Shown here piece after piece: positions 21,501 to 33,729 of a DNA stretch of 64,000 nt. The translations under genes and the position numbers were made by a program. This DNA comes from Rapana venosa (taxonomy: Eukaryota > Mollusca > Gastropoda > Neogastropoda > Muricidae). The DNA lies in contig CM054158.1 in NCBI GenBank assembly GCA_028751875.1, positions 12,442,195 through 12,506,194 on the forward strand. Reading direction: 5' to 3'. The notes beneath the pieces were generated by a model. That model was not told the DNA's origin, did not search any database, and was given only the letters and a program-made list of their open reading frames with translations. Positions within the stretch are counted from its first letter, which is position 1; each line of letters opens with the position of its first letter.

Positions 21501-22890
21501 CAGCCACTCTTTACAGCATATGGGGGGGAAAACACTACCACAATTGGCAAGGCATGGGTGAAGATCCCAAAGAAAGGAGCCCTGAACAATGTAACAACTG
21601 AGAGGAATCCCTCTGCTATCTGTTTCCCAGCAAGATTCTGGCAAAGATCATCATCGGACGGATCTCAGAGGCAGTGGACCAACAACTCAGAAAGGAACAG
21701 GCAGGTTTTAGACCAGGAAGAAGATGCATAGACCAGATCTTCACCCTGCATAACATCATCGAACAGTGCACGGAATGGCAGAGACAGCTGTATATCAACT
21801 TCGTAGAATTTGAAAAAGCCTTTGACAGCATTCATCGAGAAAGTGTATGGCGCATACTCCGAGCATATGGAATTCCACAGGAGATTATCCAAGTCATTAA
21901 GAGCTTCTACAACAACTTCACGTGCAGAGTAGGAAACAGCAAAACCAGTTTCAGTGTACAAACCGGCGTCAGACAAGGCTGCCCCATGTCAGCACTACTC
22001 TTCAACCTGACAATTGATTGGGTGATGAGACAAACAACAGCTGACCAGTCACGGGGCATCAGATGGACCCCCTTCTCAACACTTGAAGACCTAGATTTTG
22101 CCGACGATCTGGCACTGCTCTCACATACCCACCATCACATTCAAGAGAAGACATCCCGTCTCAGCACTTTGCACAGCAAGTAGGCCTGAAAATCAGTCAG
22201 AAGAAGACAGAAGTAATGACACTGAACGTCCAGAACCCCTCACCGGTCCCAGTGAATGGAGAAGTTTTACCAACAACTGAAGAGTTCACGTACCTCGGGA
22301 GCACTGTTAGGCATGACGGTGGAGCAGGCAGCGACATCAAGAACCGGATTAGCAAAGCAAGAAATGCTTATAGAAATCTGAACAATGTGTGGAAATCGTC
22401 CCAGTACAGCACAAGAACCAAACTAAGACTATACCAGAGCTATGTACTTTCCACCCTTTTGTACGGCTCGGAGTGCTGGAGGATGACTGAGAGTGACCTC
22501 GACAAACTATCCACATTCCACACGAAGAATCTCAGAAGAATCTTGCGCATCTTCTGGCCTGAGACCATCTCCAACCAAGAACTTTTGCCCGTTGCAACCA
22601 AGAAAGCATGACAACATCATCATGCATAGGCGATGGGGATGGATAGGGCATATCTGCCGTCGGGAACATGGAAACATCGCCCGAACAGCCCTCCACTGAC
22701 ACCAGAGGGAAAACGTAAACGAGGACGACCCAAGAACACTGGCGTCGGACTGTTGAAGCAGAGCTGAAGACCTTCCAACATACCTGGGGAACCATTCAGA
22801 AGCTAGCCCAGGACAGACAGGAGTGGAGAACTTTTGTTGCTGCCCTACGTGCCAATAAGGCACAAAGGCATTGATGATGATGATGAGACA
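21501..22890 (+). pseudogene. Decayed RTE-like non-LTR retrotransposon, reverse transcriptase and 3' end
   Basis: Reverse transcriptase blocks are readable in pieces: a KIPKKGALNN block (about 21560), KILAKIIIGRISEAVDQQL, EQAGFRPGR, then FEKAFDSI, GVRQGCPMSALLFN and the catalytic FADD at about 22097-22108. A YLGS(T)VRHDGG block and the RRWGWIGH / GRPKNT tail follow. The frame is broken at about 21590, about 22160 (one base short before a TAG) and about 22611, and a TGA replaces a Trp codon near 22697. The tail ends in ATGATGATGATGA, like the short 3' repeats of RTE elements. Clade assignment is from motif memory; the element is inactive. Upstream parts (endonuclease) are lost in the N gap. 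Confidence 0.85.
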
Positions 22891-22944
22891 GGCGAGTTAC
22901 CTCTAGACCACCGATCCACCATGCCATTACATCTGGGCACCATA

Positions 22945-23280
22945 ATGTTGTTGTGCGTTCCCCAGCTTAACACACTAGGGGTCACCCAGAATGTGCACTC
23001 TCACTCACTCATCCCACCTGGGAGTCACTGTGAGATTAAAATTGCACTGAATGAGAATTTTGCTTGATTGACTGTTTTAAGTACCTCGCCATAATAGGCA
23101 GCCATACTCTGACTTCAGATGATTTTTTACTCTTTCAAAGGAGAGTGCAGGTTGTTATGTGAAGAGCTTGCCGTGGCTGAAGGCAATCTCAACACAACAT
23201 AACAATATTTAAGTATAGGCCTTGGCAATTAGCTCACACCAGTAACTGACACAGTGTTTGGCCTGGGCCAAGCACTTTAA
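22945..23280 (+). repeat. R1 dispersed repeat, near full length
   Basis: The best R1 copy: GTTCCCCAGCTTAACACAC, GGGGTCACCCAGAATGTGCA, CATCCCACCTGGGAGTCACT, AAGTACCTCGCC, GCAGCCATACTCTGACTTCA, AGGAGAGTGCAGGTTGTTAT, GGCTGAAGGCAATCTCAAC and TTGGCCTGGGCCAAG. It follows the LINE fossil. Confidence 0.7.
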
Positions 23281-23949
23281 TGAAGCCAGGAGTTATCAAG
23301 TTCATGGGAAGTAACTCCAGTCCACTGTCAATCCATGGAAGGAGATGTAAGGAATTGTTTGTTAAATCAGAGCTCCAGGGGGATTGTTCAGATCAGATCG
23401 TAAGAAGAATAAAGAGAAAAGGTAGGATAGAGAAAGTTACAGAAAGATAATGCAAAAGAAGGGAAAGGCTGACAACAAAAAGTATATAACTCAGCACAAG
23501 AAAAGGCAGGAAGAAGCAGGGATAATAATAAGACTGAGGTGTATGACAGGTTATAAAAGTGAGTCTTTACTGTTGGTCTGAAAAAAAAACACCCAACCAA
23601 CACACACACCCAATATATCCCCCCCCCCCCAAAAAAAAAAAACCCCCAAAAAACCAACAAACACCCCTCCAAAAAAACCAACCCAACAACAACCACAACA
23701 ACAACAACCCCCCGACAACAAATACGAAAAAAGAAAAGAAAAAAGAACAGGAGTAAGATGTGTTCTGATTAGTTGGCTAGACGTACAGAAGCTGTGTCAG
23801 TAATATCTTACAGCATTTTCTTGATTACTTGTGAACAAAGAAGTGTTTGTATTTCTATCGTTTTATATTCACGTACTGCTACAAAAGCAGGAAAGAAAAA
23901 GAAAATCAGAAGAAAAAAAAAACGGGGAAGAACAAGGCAAGCAACAAAC

Positions 23950-24136
23950 GTGTCAGACAGACAGACAGACAGAGATTTTCTTGATTGATTGATGATCTTT
24001 ATTCCCAAGGACAACAGACAAGTGTTGACATACTTTTCTTTATCCGGCCCTTGCATAGAGTAGAGACTATTATGGATGATAATAACTGATAATTTCAAAT
24101 AAATATTAAACACATTAACAAGAAACAACAATAACA
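23950..24136 (-). mobile_element. Possible LINE 3' tail fragment
   Basis: On the minus strand the sequence reads GCAAGGGCCGGATAAAGAAA, TCCTTGGGAATAAAGATCATC and then AATCAATCAAG followed by a (CTGT)n stretch. This resembles the 3' UTR/AATAAAGATCATCAATC tails of CR1-type LINEs. The evidence is short and by memory only. Confidence 0.35.
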
Positions 24137-24138
24137 AG

Positions 24139-24184
<46 letters not shown>
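24137..24184. repeat. (GA)n microsatellite
   Basis: About 48 bp of GA with one AGAAGA interruption. Confidence 0.9.
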
Positions 24185-24189
<5 letters not shown>

Positions 24190-25369
24190 TTACATCTTTT
24201 TATAAAAATAGTTTTTATTTTTTAAGGGTTACAGATAAACATTCACATGCTTTTTTCACCTAGCCCTTGCCCTGGTTAGGAACTATATTTATATACTTTA
24301 AAGACAATAGGTTATGCATATTCAACAAAACACTTATACTTACCTAACTGGAATGTTAATGCTGAAAATGTAGGGAGGATTAGGGGAAAAGGCCAGCTCC
24401 TCAACATGGCCAAGGTATATTTGCCTAAAGGGGGTTACACACTAACTGGGTGGTTTGGATAGTCAGATGAAATGGACCCTTAAATTGTTGTTGTTGAGAT
24501 TAGATTAACGTCCCAGTGGAGATTTCTGAGTTAGGGACTGTGAGTAAGAGTCATAATGTCAAAAAATGGATCCTAAATGGATGGTGTCTCAGTATAACAT
24601 TTACCTCAACCTTTTAGGTTCAACCAGTCTGTTCAAAATAACTTTGTTCCATTTCGAAGAGATCACTCATCATCCAACCAATCAGCGCTTAACTTGAAAC
24701 CTGCAGTCATGATGTGTGCACTGATTAACATTTGTGCATTGTGTATGTGGTTGAAACCTCAAGACTCATTGTAGCCTTTACCTTTCACACATTTCATGAG
24801 GCTCTGGGTTTGATTCCCGGATTTGCTCTTTTTTGTCTAGTTTGATGGGAAAATCAAACTGAATGTCGTCATTTGGAGCAGACTCTAAACCAGTCAGGCC
24901 TGTGTGTTTACGGACTTATGGGTGTCAAAAGAACCTAGGATAGTTGAAAATTGGAAAGAACAGGGAGGTACCACCCAACTGTTTCGGAAACAATCTAAAA
25001 GATAGGTTTAATTCCCAACTGTATGCTTGAAGTTGAAATGCGGTTGCCTTGATGGTGGTGGTGGGTGGGACGGTCACATGCATTTTGTGTGGCAGTTCAT
25101 CCTTTTCAACGACAGGTCTGACTTTCTGTAAGTTTTCCTGGATAATTTTGTTTATCCTTTCTGCTTTGCTTGTTTCATTTTTGAAGTTTTAGATGGGTTT
25201 GGATGTTTTTATATGGTTTGTCAATGTTACCCAGATAAATTGCTTTACAAATCTCTATTCTTGAGGCCTGAAACATCTCAGTTTGCACATTAACTTGGGA
25301 TTTAAAGTGTTGATCTCTCTCTCTCTCTCTCTTCCCTGTGATCCAGTACTGGATGGGGTGAATAATGCC

Positions 25370-25775
25370 TGGTCTTTTGTGCTTGTAATTCTGCAGGCCT
25401 GTCCATTGGCCATAGCTGACACATTCTGACATAAAAAAAGACACATTCTGACATATATAAATAAAGACACATTCTGACTTCAGAGCAGCTCTTTTTTTTG
25501 TACTCCGTGTTCATGTCTAGGTTTCTGTACCCATCAAATGCTGACATGAACTACAGGATCTTTAATGTGCATATTTTGATCTGCGTGTGTATATATACGT
25601 GAAGAAAATCAAAGCACCAGCAGGTCTGCACTTTTTAAGTTGAACTGTGAGATTGTAAAAATCCTCACCCTAAATTCCCCAGGCACCATTGCCAAGATTC
25701 AAATGAGCGATTTCATGGACCCACGGGATCAAAGTTAAGTATCTTAACCACTTGGCTATAATGTCTCTCTGAGGT
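25370..25775 (-). repeat. R2 tRNA-derived SINE with internal duplication
   Basis: Reverse-complement R2: AGCAGGTCTGCACTTTTTAA, CTAAATTCCCCAGGCACC, GGGATCAAAGTTAAGTATCT, CTTAACCACTTGGCTATAAT. The distal part contains a three-fold repeat of GACACATTCTGAC. Confidence 0.65.
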
Positions 25776-27688
25776 GTGGGTAATGTGATCTTTCTGTCAA
25801 GTAGACAAAGGTTTTAGCTGCAAGTTTGCTCAGAGTGATTCCATTTTAAAAGTTTTTTAAAAACTGACCCCACAGTATATAACTTTGTTATCATCATCTT
25901 GCTGGCTGGCATTTTTCTTTTAGCTATGATTATGATGAAGGGTTTCTCCCCCTGCCCACCCCTTCTCTATCTCTTTGTTCTTTCTTTCAATCTTTCTTGT
26001 TAAATCCGTGAGATAAATTTTGTGTTCTCATAGCATTTAGATGTTGGGTTCATCAAATTGCAAAAAGCAAATTTATGAACAAGAAGACCCCTCTCTGAAA
26101 GTTTGCACAAAGTTTATATTCAATAAATAAATTTGTTGTGCCATATCTAAAATCAGCCATAGAGCCTTTTTCCATATGATTATTTAAGAATGGATCAAAA
26201 ATCCAGATTGCACATTGAATGTGATTTGTAATTCTTGTCTTGTAGATGTGTCCTGTGTCTGATTAACATGGAATCAATATATAATTTTCCCCCCATAGTG
26301 CACTCTTTCACACGAATAACACTGTCACACACATAACACTGCCACACAAACAATACTCTTTCACACATATAAGGCACTCTCTTTCCCACAAAAAGCAAGA
26401 ACATGACAACAGTTTGAAACTACACACTAATGCACATTTAATCATTCTTTAAAATCTGATATATTCAATACTTCAACAAACAATTTGCCCTACATCAAAA
26501 TTTCACAAGAAACTGGACACAAGTACCACAGACCAAAACACACCATGGTCCATTTCTAGAAACGACAAGCCACAATTGCAAGAACACAGAGAAAAATACA
26601 AAATAACTGGAACTGGCCCATAATTATAGTGTCCACTCACAAAATCCAAGTTCAAATTAAAGATCACAAAAAGGTCAATACACCAAACACAAAAATGGCC
26701 ATCTTATCCAAAAAACAAACAAACCAAAAACCAAACTGCTTTTGTTATGTAATTTTCAAATCCCATTTATAGCAATTTCAACAAATACTATTTATAAGAA
26801 TAGATTTACATACAGCATTTCAGTGTATCACTGAAAGTGTTTGTTCTTCCTGATGTTTTCCCCTTTACTCCCCATAGTATACAAAATAATTAATGGGATA
26901 CATTTATCAATAATAGGAAGTATGAAATAAGAAAACAATGCACCATTATTTTTGCTTAAAGTAAAAAAGAACCAAACAAACACCAACAACCCCAAAACAA
27001 CCCCACCCCAACCAAAATGACGACAACAGCAAAACAAGCCTGACCTCAAAGACTGAACAATGGAGACTACACACAAAGAAAAACAAGTTCTGCAATGCTC
27101 TCTGACACTACCGTGAAGTTGGTATCAGTTATGAAGTGGTCATAACACAAATGCACATACCAGTAACTCAACCCACTTCAGTACTCCTTAGCCTATGTGA
27201 TCTCATCACTTCGTAGTTGCACAATGAAAAAACTGAAAATCTGATCTAAAATAATAAAAAAAAACCAACCAAAAAACCCCAACAAAAAATACTGGTAACT
27301 CAAATGAGGAATACTGAAATTGTGTGGATGAAACTAAAAGTGTTTTTCACACACAGTTTTTGATAATGACTCGACCCCTCCTGTTTGAGGAAGTTTTTAA
27401 CCATCAATACCTGGAAAAAGCACTACTAAAGCATTGATCCTTATGTGGTGAAACCATAGAGCAAATGCCTCTGATTCAAGGGCTTTGGTGAATACAACAT
27501 AATTGTTTGATCCCTTAAAAAGAAAAAAACCCACTTCAGTTATAGTCATTGGGGTATTGAGAAAACAGCTGCTTTGGCTATTGACTTCCCAAACAGAAGA
27601 CTACAGAACACACAAGTTTCTGAGAAATGGACACGTTCCAAGAAGTAGCCCTTGTTGTCAAGAATCTCACACATTTTATATTTTACAC

Positions 27689-27777
27689 AAACTGTCCACT
27701 GTTTCAAGGGATCTCTCTCTCTCTCTCTCTCCCTCCCTCTCTCTCTCTCTCACACAGAAGTCTACAGTGGACAGTTT
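27689..27777. repeat. 13-bp inverted arms flanking a (CT)n microsatellite
   Basis: AAACTGTCCACTG at 27689-27701 and its exact reverse complement CAGTGGACAGTTT at 27765-27777 flank a CT-rich array (27712-27751). It lies at the presumed 5' side of the LINE that follows. Confidence 0.75.
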
Positions 27778-28335
27778 CAAAAGAGAGATTCAGGTGTTGA
27801 CAGACAGTGTTGGTGTTCTGAAAGAAGAAATGTGTAACCTTAGAAGAGACATGGACAATCTCAGAACTGAAAACATAGAACTACGACAGACAAATACAGA
27901 ACGGACGAACAGAGTGGATAAGCTAGAAAAGAGGGCTGACGAAGCAGAAGGACGACCACGGCAAAACAACATATTGTTCATGGCTTAGAGAAGAAAACAA
28001 ATGAGAGTGGTGCTGACTGTGAGATGGCTATGAAAAATCTTCTCTCTGAAAGAATGGATGTCAAGGATGTAAAGTTTGATAGAGTGGCCCGTATAAATTC
28101 TAAAGCTAACTCTTCTATTATTGCCAGATGCTGTTTTTACCAGGATAAGATTAGAATAATGAAGGCAAATTCTCGCCTGAAAGGCTCTAGTATTTTTGTA
28201 GATGAAGATTTTTCTCAGTCTGTTAGGGAAATAAGGTGTAAACTGACCCCATATTTAAAGAGCGCTAGAGCAAAAGGGAAACAAGTAAGAATGGTTTTTG
28301 ACCATAATAAATGGAGAAAAGGTGACCCTCAATGA
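27760..28335 (+). pseudogene. LINE ORF1 (coiled-coil protein), frameshifted
   Basis: First part reads as a heptad-like coiled coil (VGVLKEEMCNLRRDMDNLRT, then LRQTNTERTNRVDKLEKR). It is interrupted at about 27985, where GGCTTAG ends the frame; reading shifts by one base and continues to 28335 as a basic nucleic-acid-binding-like region (VKFDRVARINSK, KIRIMKANSRLKGSSIFVDE). This coiled coil plus basic C-terminus layout is typical of LINE ORF1 proteins. It sits about 400 bp upstream of the endonuclease/RT ORF. Confidence 0.7.
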
Positions 28336-28470
28336 TATCCAAAGAAAGGAATAGCTCTTTGGCCGGCCCACACACACATCCATCCCTAGACGCAATTCAC
28401 AGGGCAGGCCCAAAAGTAAACCTACACCAGTCATAAGTGGGCCAAAGTCAGTCACACATGCAATTCAGCT

Positions 28471-31400
28471 TTGTGCTGTGGAGACACAACTGGCTTTAAG
28501 AAGCAAGACAAAGACAGGTCTGACCAAGGTTTACTAGGCTTAGGCCAAACATCTGTCCCCGAGGATTTGTCTGGTTGCAGGGGGCCCTCCAATAAAGAGC
28601 CCTTGTTAATAAATGATGATGGCAGTACTGACGATAGCATTAACTTGGTTTCTAGTCTCATCAATATAAATAGTGATAGTGTTATTTTAGATGATGTAGA
28701 CTCATTGGATCATAGCAATAAAAATGAAACAAATAAAACATTTTCTTTTTTATCTTGGAACATAAATGGGTTGCTTTCTAAACTCACTGACAGGGATTTT
28801 GTATCTTATGTGCCTAGCTTTGATTTTATTTGTCTGTCAGAAACCTTCCTGGAGAATATCCAGCCAGATGTTTTTAGTGGCTATAAGGCCTTCTGTAAGT
28901 CCGCAATTAAAGTTAGTCATCAAGGGAGACAATCCGGTGGTTTAGTTTGTTTAACAAAGTATGAATTAGCTGCCCTTGTGAAATGTTTGGATATTCCTTA
29001 TTCTAACATTTGTGCGTTTCTTTATGACAAATCTTTGTTGTGTACTTCAAGGAATGTATGTGTGTATATACCACCTGAAGGTTAACCATTTTATAACATG
29101 TTTGACAATGATAATGGAATTGCTATGCTGGAAGAATGTTTAGTCAATTGTGTGGTGACATTGGATAAGTAGATATAATACTGTGTGGAGACTTAAACAG
29201 CAGGACATCAAACTTTTCTTCTTATCATGTAGTGAATGACTTTAATTCAGATTCCCATAGTAAAAGCATGTCTCTCAGTAGTAATCGTAATTCTGAAGAT
29301 TCTGTTATCAATAATTATGGTAAATTATTATTGAATATGTGCACTGCTCTTGGGTTACAAATTATAAATGGTGTATGCAATGGTGACCAGCTAGGACACT
29401 ATACATTTATTTCTGATGGAGGATGCTGTGTTAATGATTATTTTTTAGTGTCACATGATTTGTTCTCTCAGATTTTTGACTCATGTCGTTTGTTTGTTGC
29501 TGAGCGTTCTGATTCTGATCACCTTCCTGTTGAATTACATATTAATCCAGTATATGATACATGTACGGTAACTGAGGAGCCAAAAAGTTCATGTGGGATG
29601 AAAACAAACTCTCAGTTTATAAATAAAATCTCTGTGAAGAGAACATGTGCGAACAATTTCTAAATGCCTCCCAGATGATTGATAAGAACAGTGATGAAGC
29701 TAGATTTATTTAATGATCTCATAAAAACCAGTGCTGTTTGTATGAAGAAACAGGTTCATATCAATAAAAGTCTATCAAATGATACATGGTTTGATGTAAA
29801 TGTAAAAAGAATGAAATATAGGGTCAGAAAACTTTTGAAGTCTTACCTTAAAACATTAAAGAATGAAGACAAAAACTTGTACTGTATCACAAGAAGGGAA
29901 TATAAATACATGCTTGGAAGGAAAAAGAAAGAGTATAACAAGACATTACTTGCAGATATGATGTCTTCCATCACTTCTCAAGTTCAGTTCTGGAAGAATA
30001 TTAAGAAGGCTTCATTTAGAAAGAGTCAGCCAAAGAATAATATATCTGTCGACAGATGGTTGCAGCACTTCAAAACCCTGCTAGAGAAAGACTCAGTAGA
30101 CAACTCCATGAACACTGATGGTGACTATGAAGAAACTGTGGAAGATTTTGATCGTCCCATAACTAAAGATGAAATATTATTGGCACTTACAAAACTTAAA
30201 CATGATAAAACAGCTGGTCCTGATCAAATCATTGGAGAATTACTAAAAAATGGAGATGAAAATGTACTTTTTCTGCCAAAATTATTCAACAAAATCTTTG
30301 ATAATGGTCTTTTTCCAGATAACTGGACTGAATCTATCATTCTAACATTACGCAAAAAAGGTGATGTTGACAACCCTAATAACTACAGGGGAATCTCTCT
30401 TAGTGATGTAAGTAGTAAGCTGTACAGTACCATCATTAATAATAGGTTACAGGAATGGGTTATGAAAAACAACATTACAGGTGAACACCAAGCTGGTTTT
30501 AAGAGAGGGTATTCCACTATAGATCATATGTTTACTCTACTTGAATTTATCCAGAAACAGTTTGCTCATAACCATAAGCTCTATGTAGCATTTATTGACT
30601 TTGAAAAGGCGTTTAATGCTGTTAATAGAAACTTGTTATGGCCTATTCTCCTGAAAAATGGTGTGAAGGGTAAATTATTACATTGTTTGAGAACCATGTA
30701 TCAGAATGTTAAAAGCAGAATAAGATGTGGATCTAAGCTGACAGACATATTAATATACTGCACCACTGGGGTCAAACAGGGTGATGTATGTAGCCCTCTT
30801 TTGTTTTCTGTTTTCATTAATGAGTTAGCCATAGAAGTCATTAATAAGGGTAAACATGGTACCACTTTCCCCCAAGATTTCACAGAATTGTTTATTCTTC
30901 TGCTTGCTGATGATGTCATCCTGCTATCTGAAACTGTTGTAGGCTTATAATCTGAATAAGAGTAATATTGTTGTATTCAGAAAAAGTGGTTATTTAGCTG
31001 CTCACAAAAAATGGCTGTACAATGGAAAAGTCATGCCTGTGATTAATGTATATAAATGTTTAGGAATCTGTTTTTCTACAAAGCTTAGTTTCACAACTGC
31101 ATGTAAATATCTGGCAAGTTGAGGTAAAAGAAGCTTGTTAATTGTTTTGAAAAAATTACGATTATTGAATAATAATGCTTTTGACTTGTTCATTAAGATA
31201 TTTGATGCACAAATACAACCCACTGTGCTATATGGTGCGGAAATTTGGGGACTGGATGCAGCTGTAACACATTGTGAATCAGTACACCTCTTTGCTTTAA
31301 AGCAGTTTTTAGGCTTACATAGACGTACACCTAATGATCTTGTTTATAGTGAAACCAATAGATATCCTCTCTCTGTTAATGCTGCTGTAAGATGCATTAG

Positions 31401-31943
31401 ATATTGGATTAAGATTCTGCATATGGATGAGTGCAGGTTACCTTTTAAGTCTTACAAGATGGTTTATGATCTAGATGCCAAGGGGAAAAGCACCTGGGCT
31501 TCACAAATACGTACCTGTTTATGTGAACTTGGCTTTGGGTTTGTTTGGCTCAATCAAGGTGTCGGAAATTGTAGAGAGTTTATCAACGTTTTCACGTTGT
31601 CAAACCTTATCTAAAGCTTGATATGGACATACATTTGAAAAGAATTATGTCTAAGTTTAGACTTGGTGTACCTGACATAAATGTTCATAAATTCAGATAT
31701 ATAGAACATGATGATGAGGACCTCAGGTTGCTATGCCCATTATGTAAGCAAAAAAATGGAAGATGTTCATTTTTGCTGTCCAGTATAGATGTAAGACAGA
31801 ATTACATTCCGGTTAAGTATAGTAGACAGCCTAATTTATTTCGATTCTGTCTACTCATGGCATCTAGTCACCCTGAGATCGTGCGCAGCCGTGCTTTATA
31901 TTTGTGTAAAGCCTTTAGAATAAGAGATATCTTGGTTTCTTAA
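28471..31943 (+). pseudogene. LINE ORF2 (endonuclease + reverse transcriptase), broken
   Basis: APE-type endonuclease starts SFLSWNINGLLSKL (about 28745), with FICLSETFL and, after a stop at 29083-29085 and frame loss, SDSDHLPVEL (about 29510). The RT domain (29679-30950) has DKTAGPDQI, NYRGISLSD, GEHQAGFKRGYSTIDH, FIDFEKAFNAVN, GVKQGDVCSPLLFS and the catalytic LADDVILLS. A short deletion and stop at about 30950 is followed by YLGIC-like KCLGICF, then LYGAEIWG and a C-terminal CPLCKQ zinc-knuckle-like piece. The element is CR1/L2-like by general layout, clade unassigned, and non-functional because of several frame breaks. Confidence 0.85.
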
Positions 31944-32112
31944 TTCATATTTTTTGGAACTGATTTTTGTGGTGGTTGTGGGTATAAAATAACATTTTGG
32001 TTTTTTGTTACTTATTTTTCTCACTAAAATACTAAGCAGTTTGGCAACCCCCCTTCATGTATGAGCCAATAGCCTTTTTGTGAATAAATCTTTCGAATTC
32101 GAGTTCTCTCAT
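31944..32112 (+). mobile_element. 3' UTR and end of the LINE
   Basis: Ends with GCCTTTTTGTGAATAAATCT and TTCGAATTCGAGTTCTCTC, then CA/CT microsatellite-like flank. The same tail recurs on the minus strand at 52412-52832. Confidence 0.75.
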
Positions 32113-33034
32113 ACACACACACTCTACTCTGATATACAGTGATTACAAAAATAGAAAAAAATCAAACACCCTGACAGCACCAAATTAGATTTAGACAGGG
32201 TTTTTTTTTTCAATACCTGTTAACTGTTTTCTATGTTGAATCATCAGTCTTCAAAACTAATAATACTAAACACACATGAACAATATAAAACACCTATAGA
32301 TACAAAGGCGGTAATATACAATTTATAATATTCTTTCTGAGAATAACCCCCCCCAGAACCCAATGTTTTATGTTTTAAAAAAAAGTGTCTCCTGTTTTCA
32401 CATCTGACAAATATCGCAGAATTGTTTTAACAGCAACAAATGTAGACTACAGACCAATAACTCCTTGTGAAAGGCTAAAACAGACATCAACACAAACATC
32501 ATTATTAACTTCCTATTGTCAGATTATACTCCCCCCCCCCCCCCTTTTATGCCCAAAACAAGATATTTTTTAATTCCTCCTACTCTCTCTGACTGATCAC
32601 GCTACATAGTAATAAGTAATAAAACCTGCATACTGACTAGAACAAACTGTTAACATCATATGAATAATGTCTGGACATCTATGTCATACCTTTTTCCCCT
32701 TCTTTTTTGACTTTATATTTTATTATCATTACTTATAAATCACACTAATTACAAACAAGAAAAACAAGGGAGCTTTTGATCATTACGTTTCTCCTCCCCC
32801 CTTCAATTTTCTTTTTAACAAGTTCACATTTGAAAAAGCAACTAATCCCCCCCAAAAAAAACAAAAAAAACAACAACCAAAAACAACCCACAAAAAAACC
32901 CAAGGAAAAAGAAGCAATTTTTTGTTCTTACTTTTATAATAACTTTTTCAACTACCAAACAAGAGCAAAAGTCAGAAAAAGACTATGTTTAAGTAAATCA
33001 AAATAACATCCCCCCAAAAAAACAACAACAACAA

Positions 33035-33035
<1 letters not shown>

Positions 33036-33070
<35 letters not shown>
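33036..33070 (+). repeat. Poly-C run (35 nt)
   Basis: Uninterrupted C35. Confidence 0.95.
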
Positions 33071-33072
<2 letters not shown>

Positions 33073-33696
33073 CAAAAACAAAACAACCCCCAAACATAAC
33101 CTGAAACAAAATATCCCATCAAACAAATAAATGAACAAAAACTTCCAAGTAGCAAAAATGAAACAAGTAAAATGACTAAAAAGGATAACATTTTAAGCAA
33201 TGTATGAGCTGTGCTTCACTGCTTCACGTGGTTGTTTCCCTGTAAATATTTATATAAAAACAACAACCTTGGTCAATATCATTTAGGAAATGAAAAATGA
33301 ATGAAGGTGAGCAAAATTGCAAATAAGATTTAAAAATATCCTTTAAAAAATGGACATGTGCATACTCACACCATATACACAAATAAACTTCAGATCATGA
33401 TAGATTATACAATTTTGGATAGACTTATTTTGACTGTGTTCTTCAGAATTTGATTCAAATATAATCTCCAACCAAACCACAAAACTCAATCTCACACAAA
33501 TGTATGTGTATGCATGCACGCACGCACACACACACACATACACACAGAAAATCAAAATGAAGGTACTACCAATAATCTACCTAAAGCAATTTTGTCAGCA
33601 AACCTTGTCTCAATCTTATTAACAATAGCAACAGAAAAAAAGTCCCCCCTCCCCTAAAAAACCACAACAACAAAATCCTCACCCATTAAAAATACG

Positions 33697-33729
<33 letters not shown>
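33697..33729 (+). repeat. Poly-C run (33 nt)
   Basis: Uninterrupted C33. Confidence 0.95.

Larger units (their letters stand above)
23281..27688. other. Intergenic repeat-rich sequence, no gene seen
   Basis: Holds an A/C-homopolymer patch (23580-23720), a possible minus-strand LINE 3' tail (23950-24136), a (GA)n array (24137-24184), a tRNA-like B-box piece (about 24790-24840, GGGTTTGATTCCCGG), an R6 piece (25025-25085) and a minus-strand R2 SINE. Nothing coding was recognised. Confidence 0.5.

Noticed and set aside
20847..21731. Long open frames across 21001-21500
   Set aside because: They consist of N bases translated as X and are not evidence of coding.
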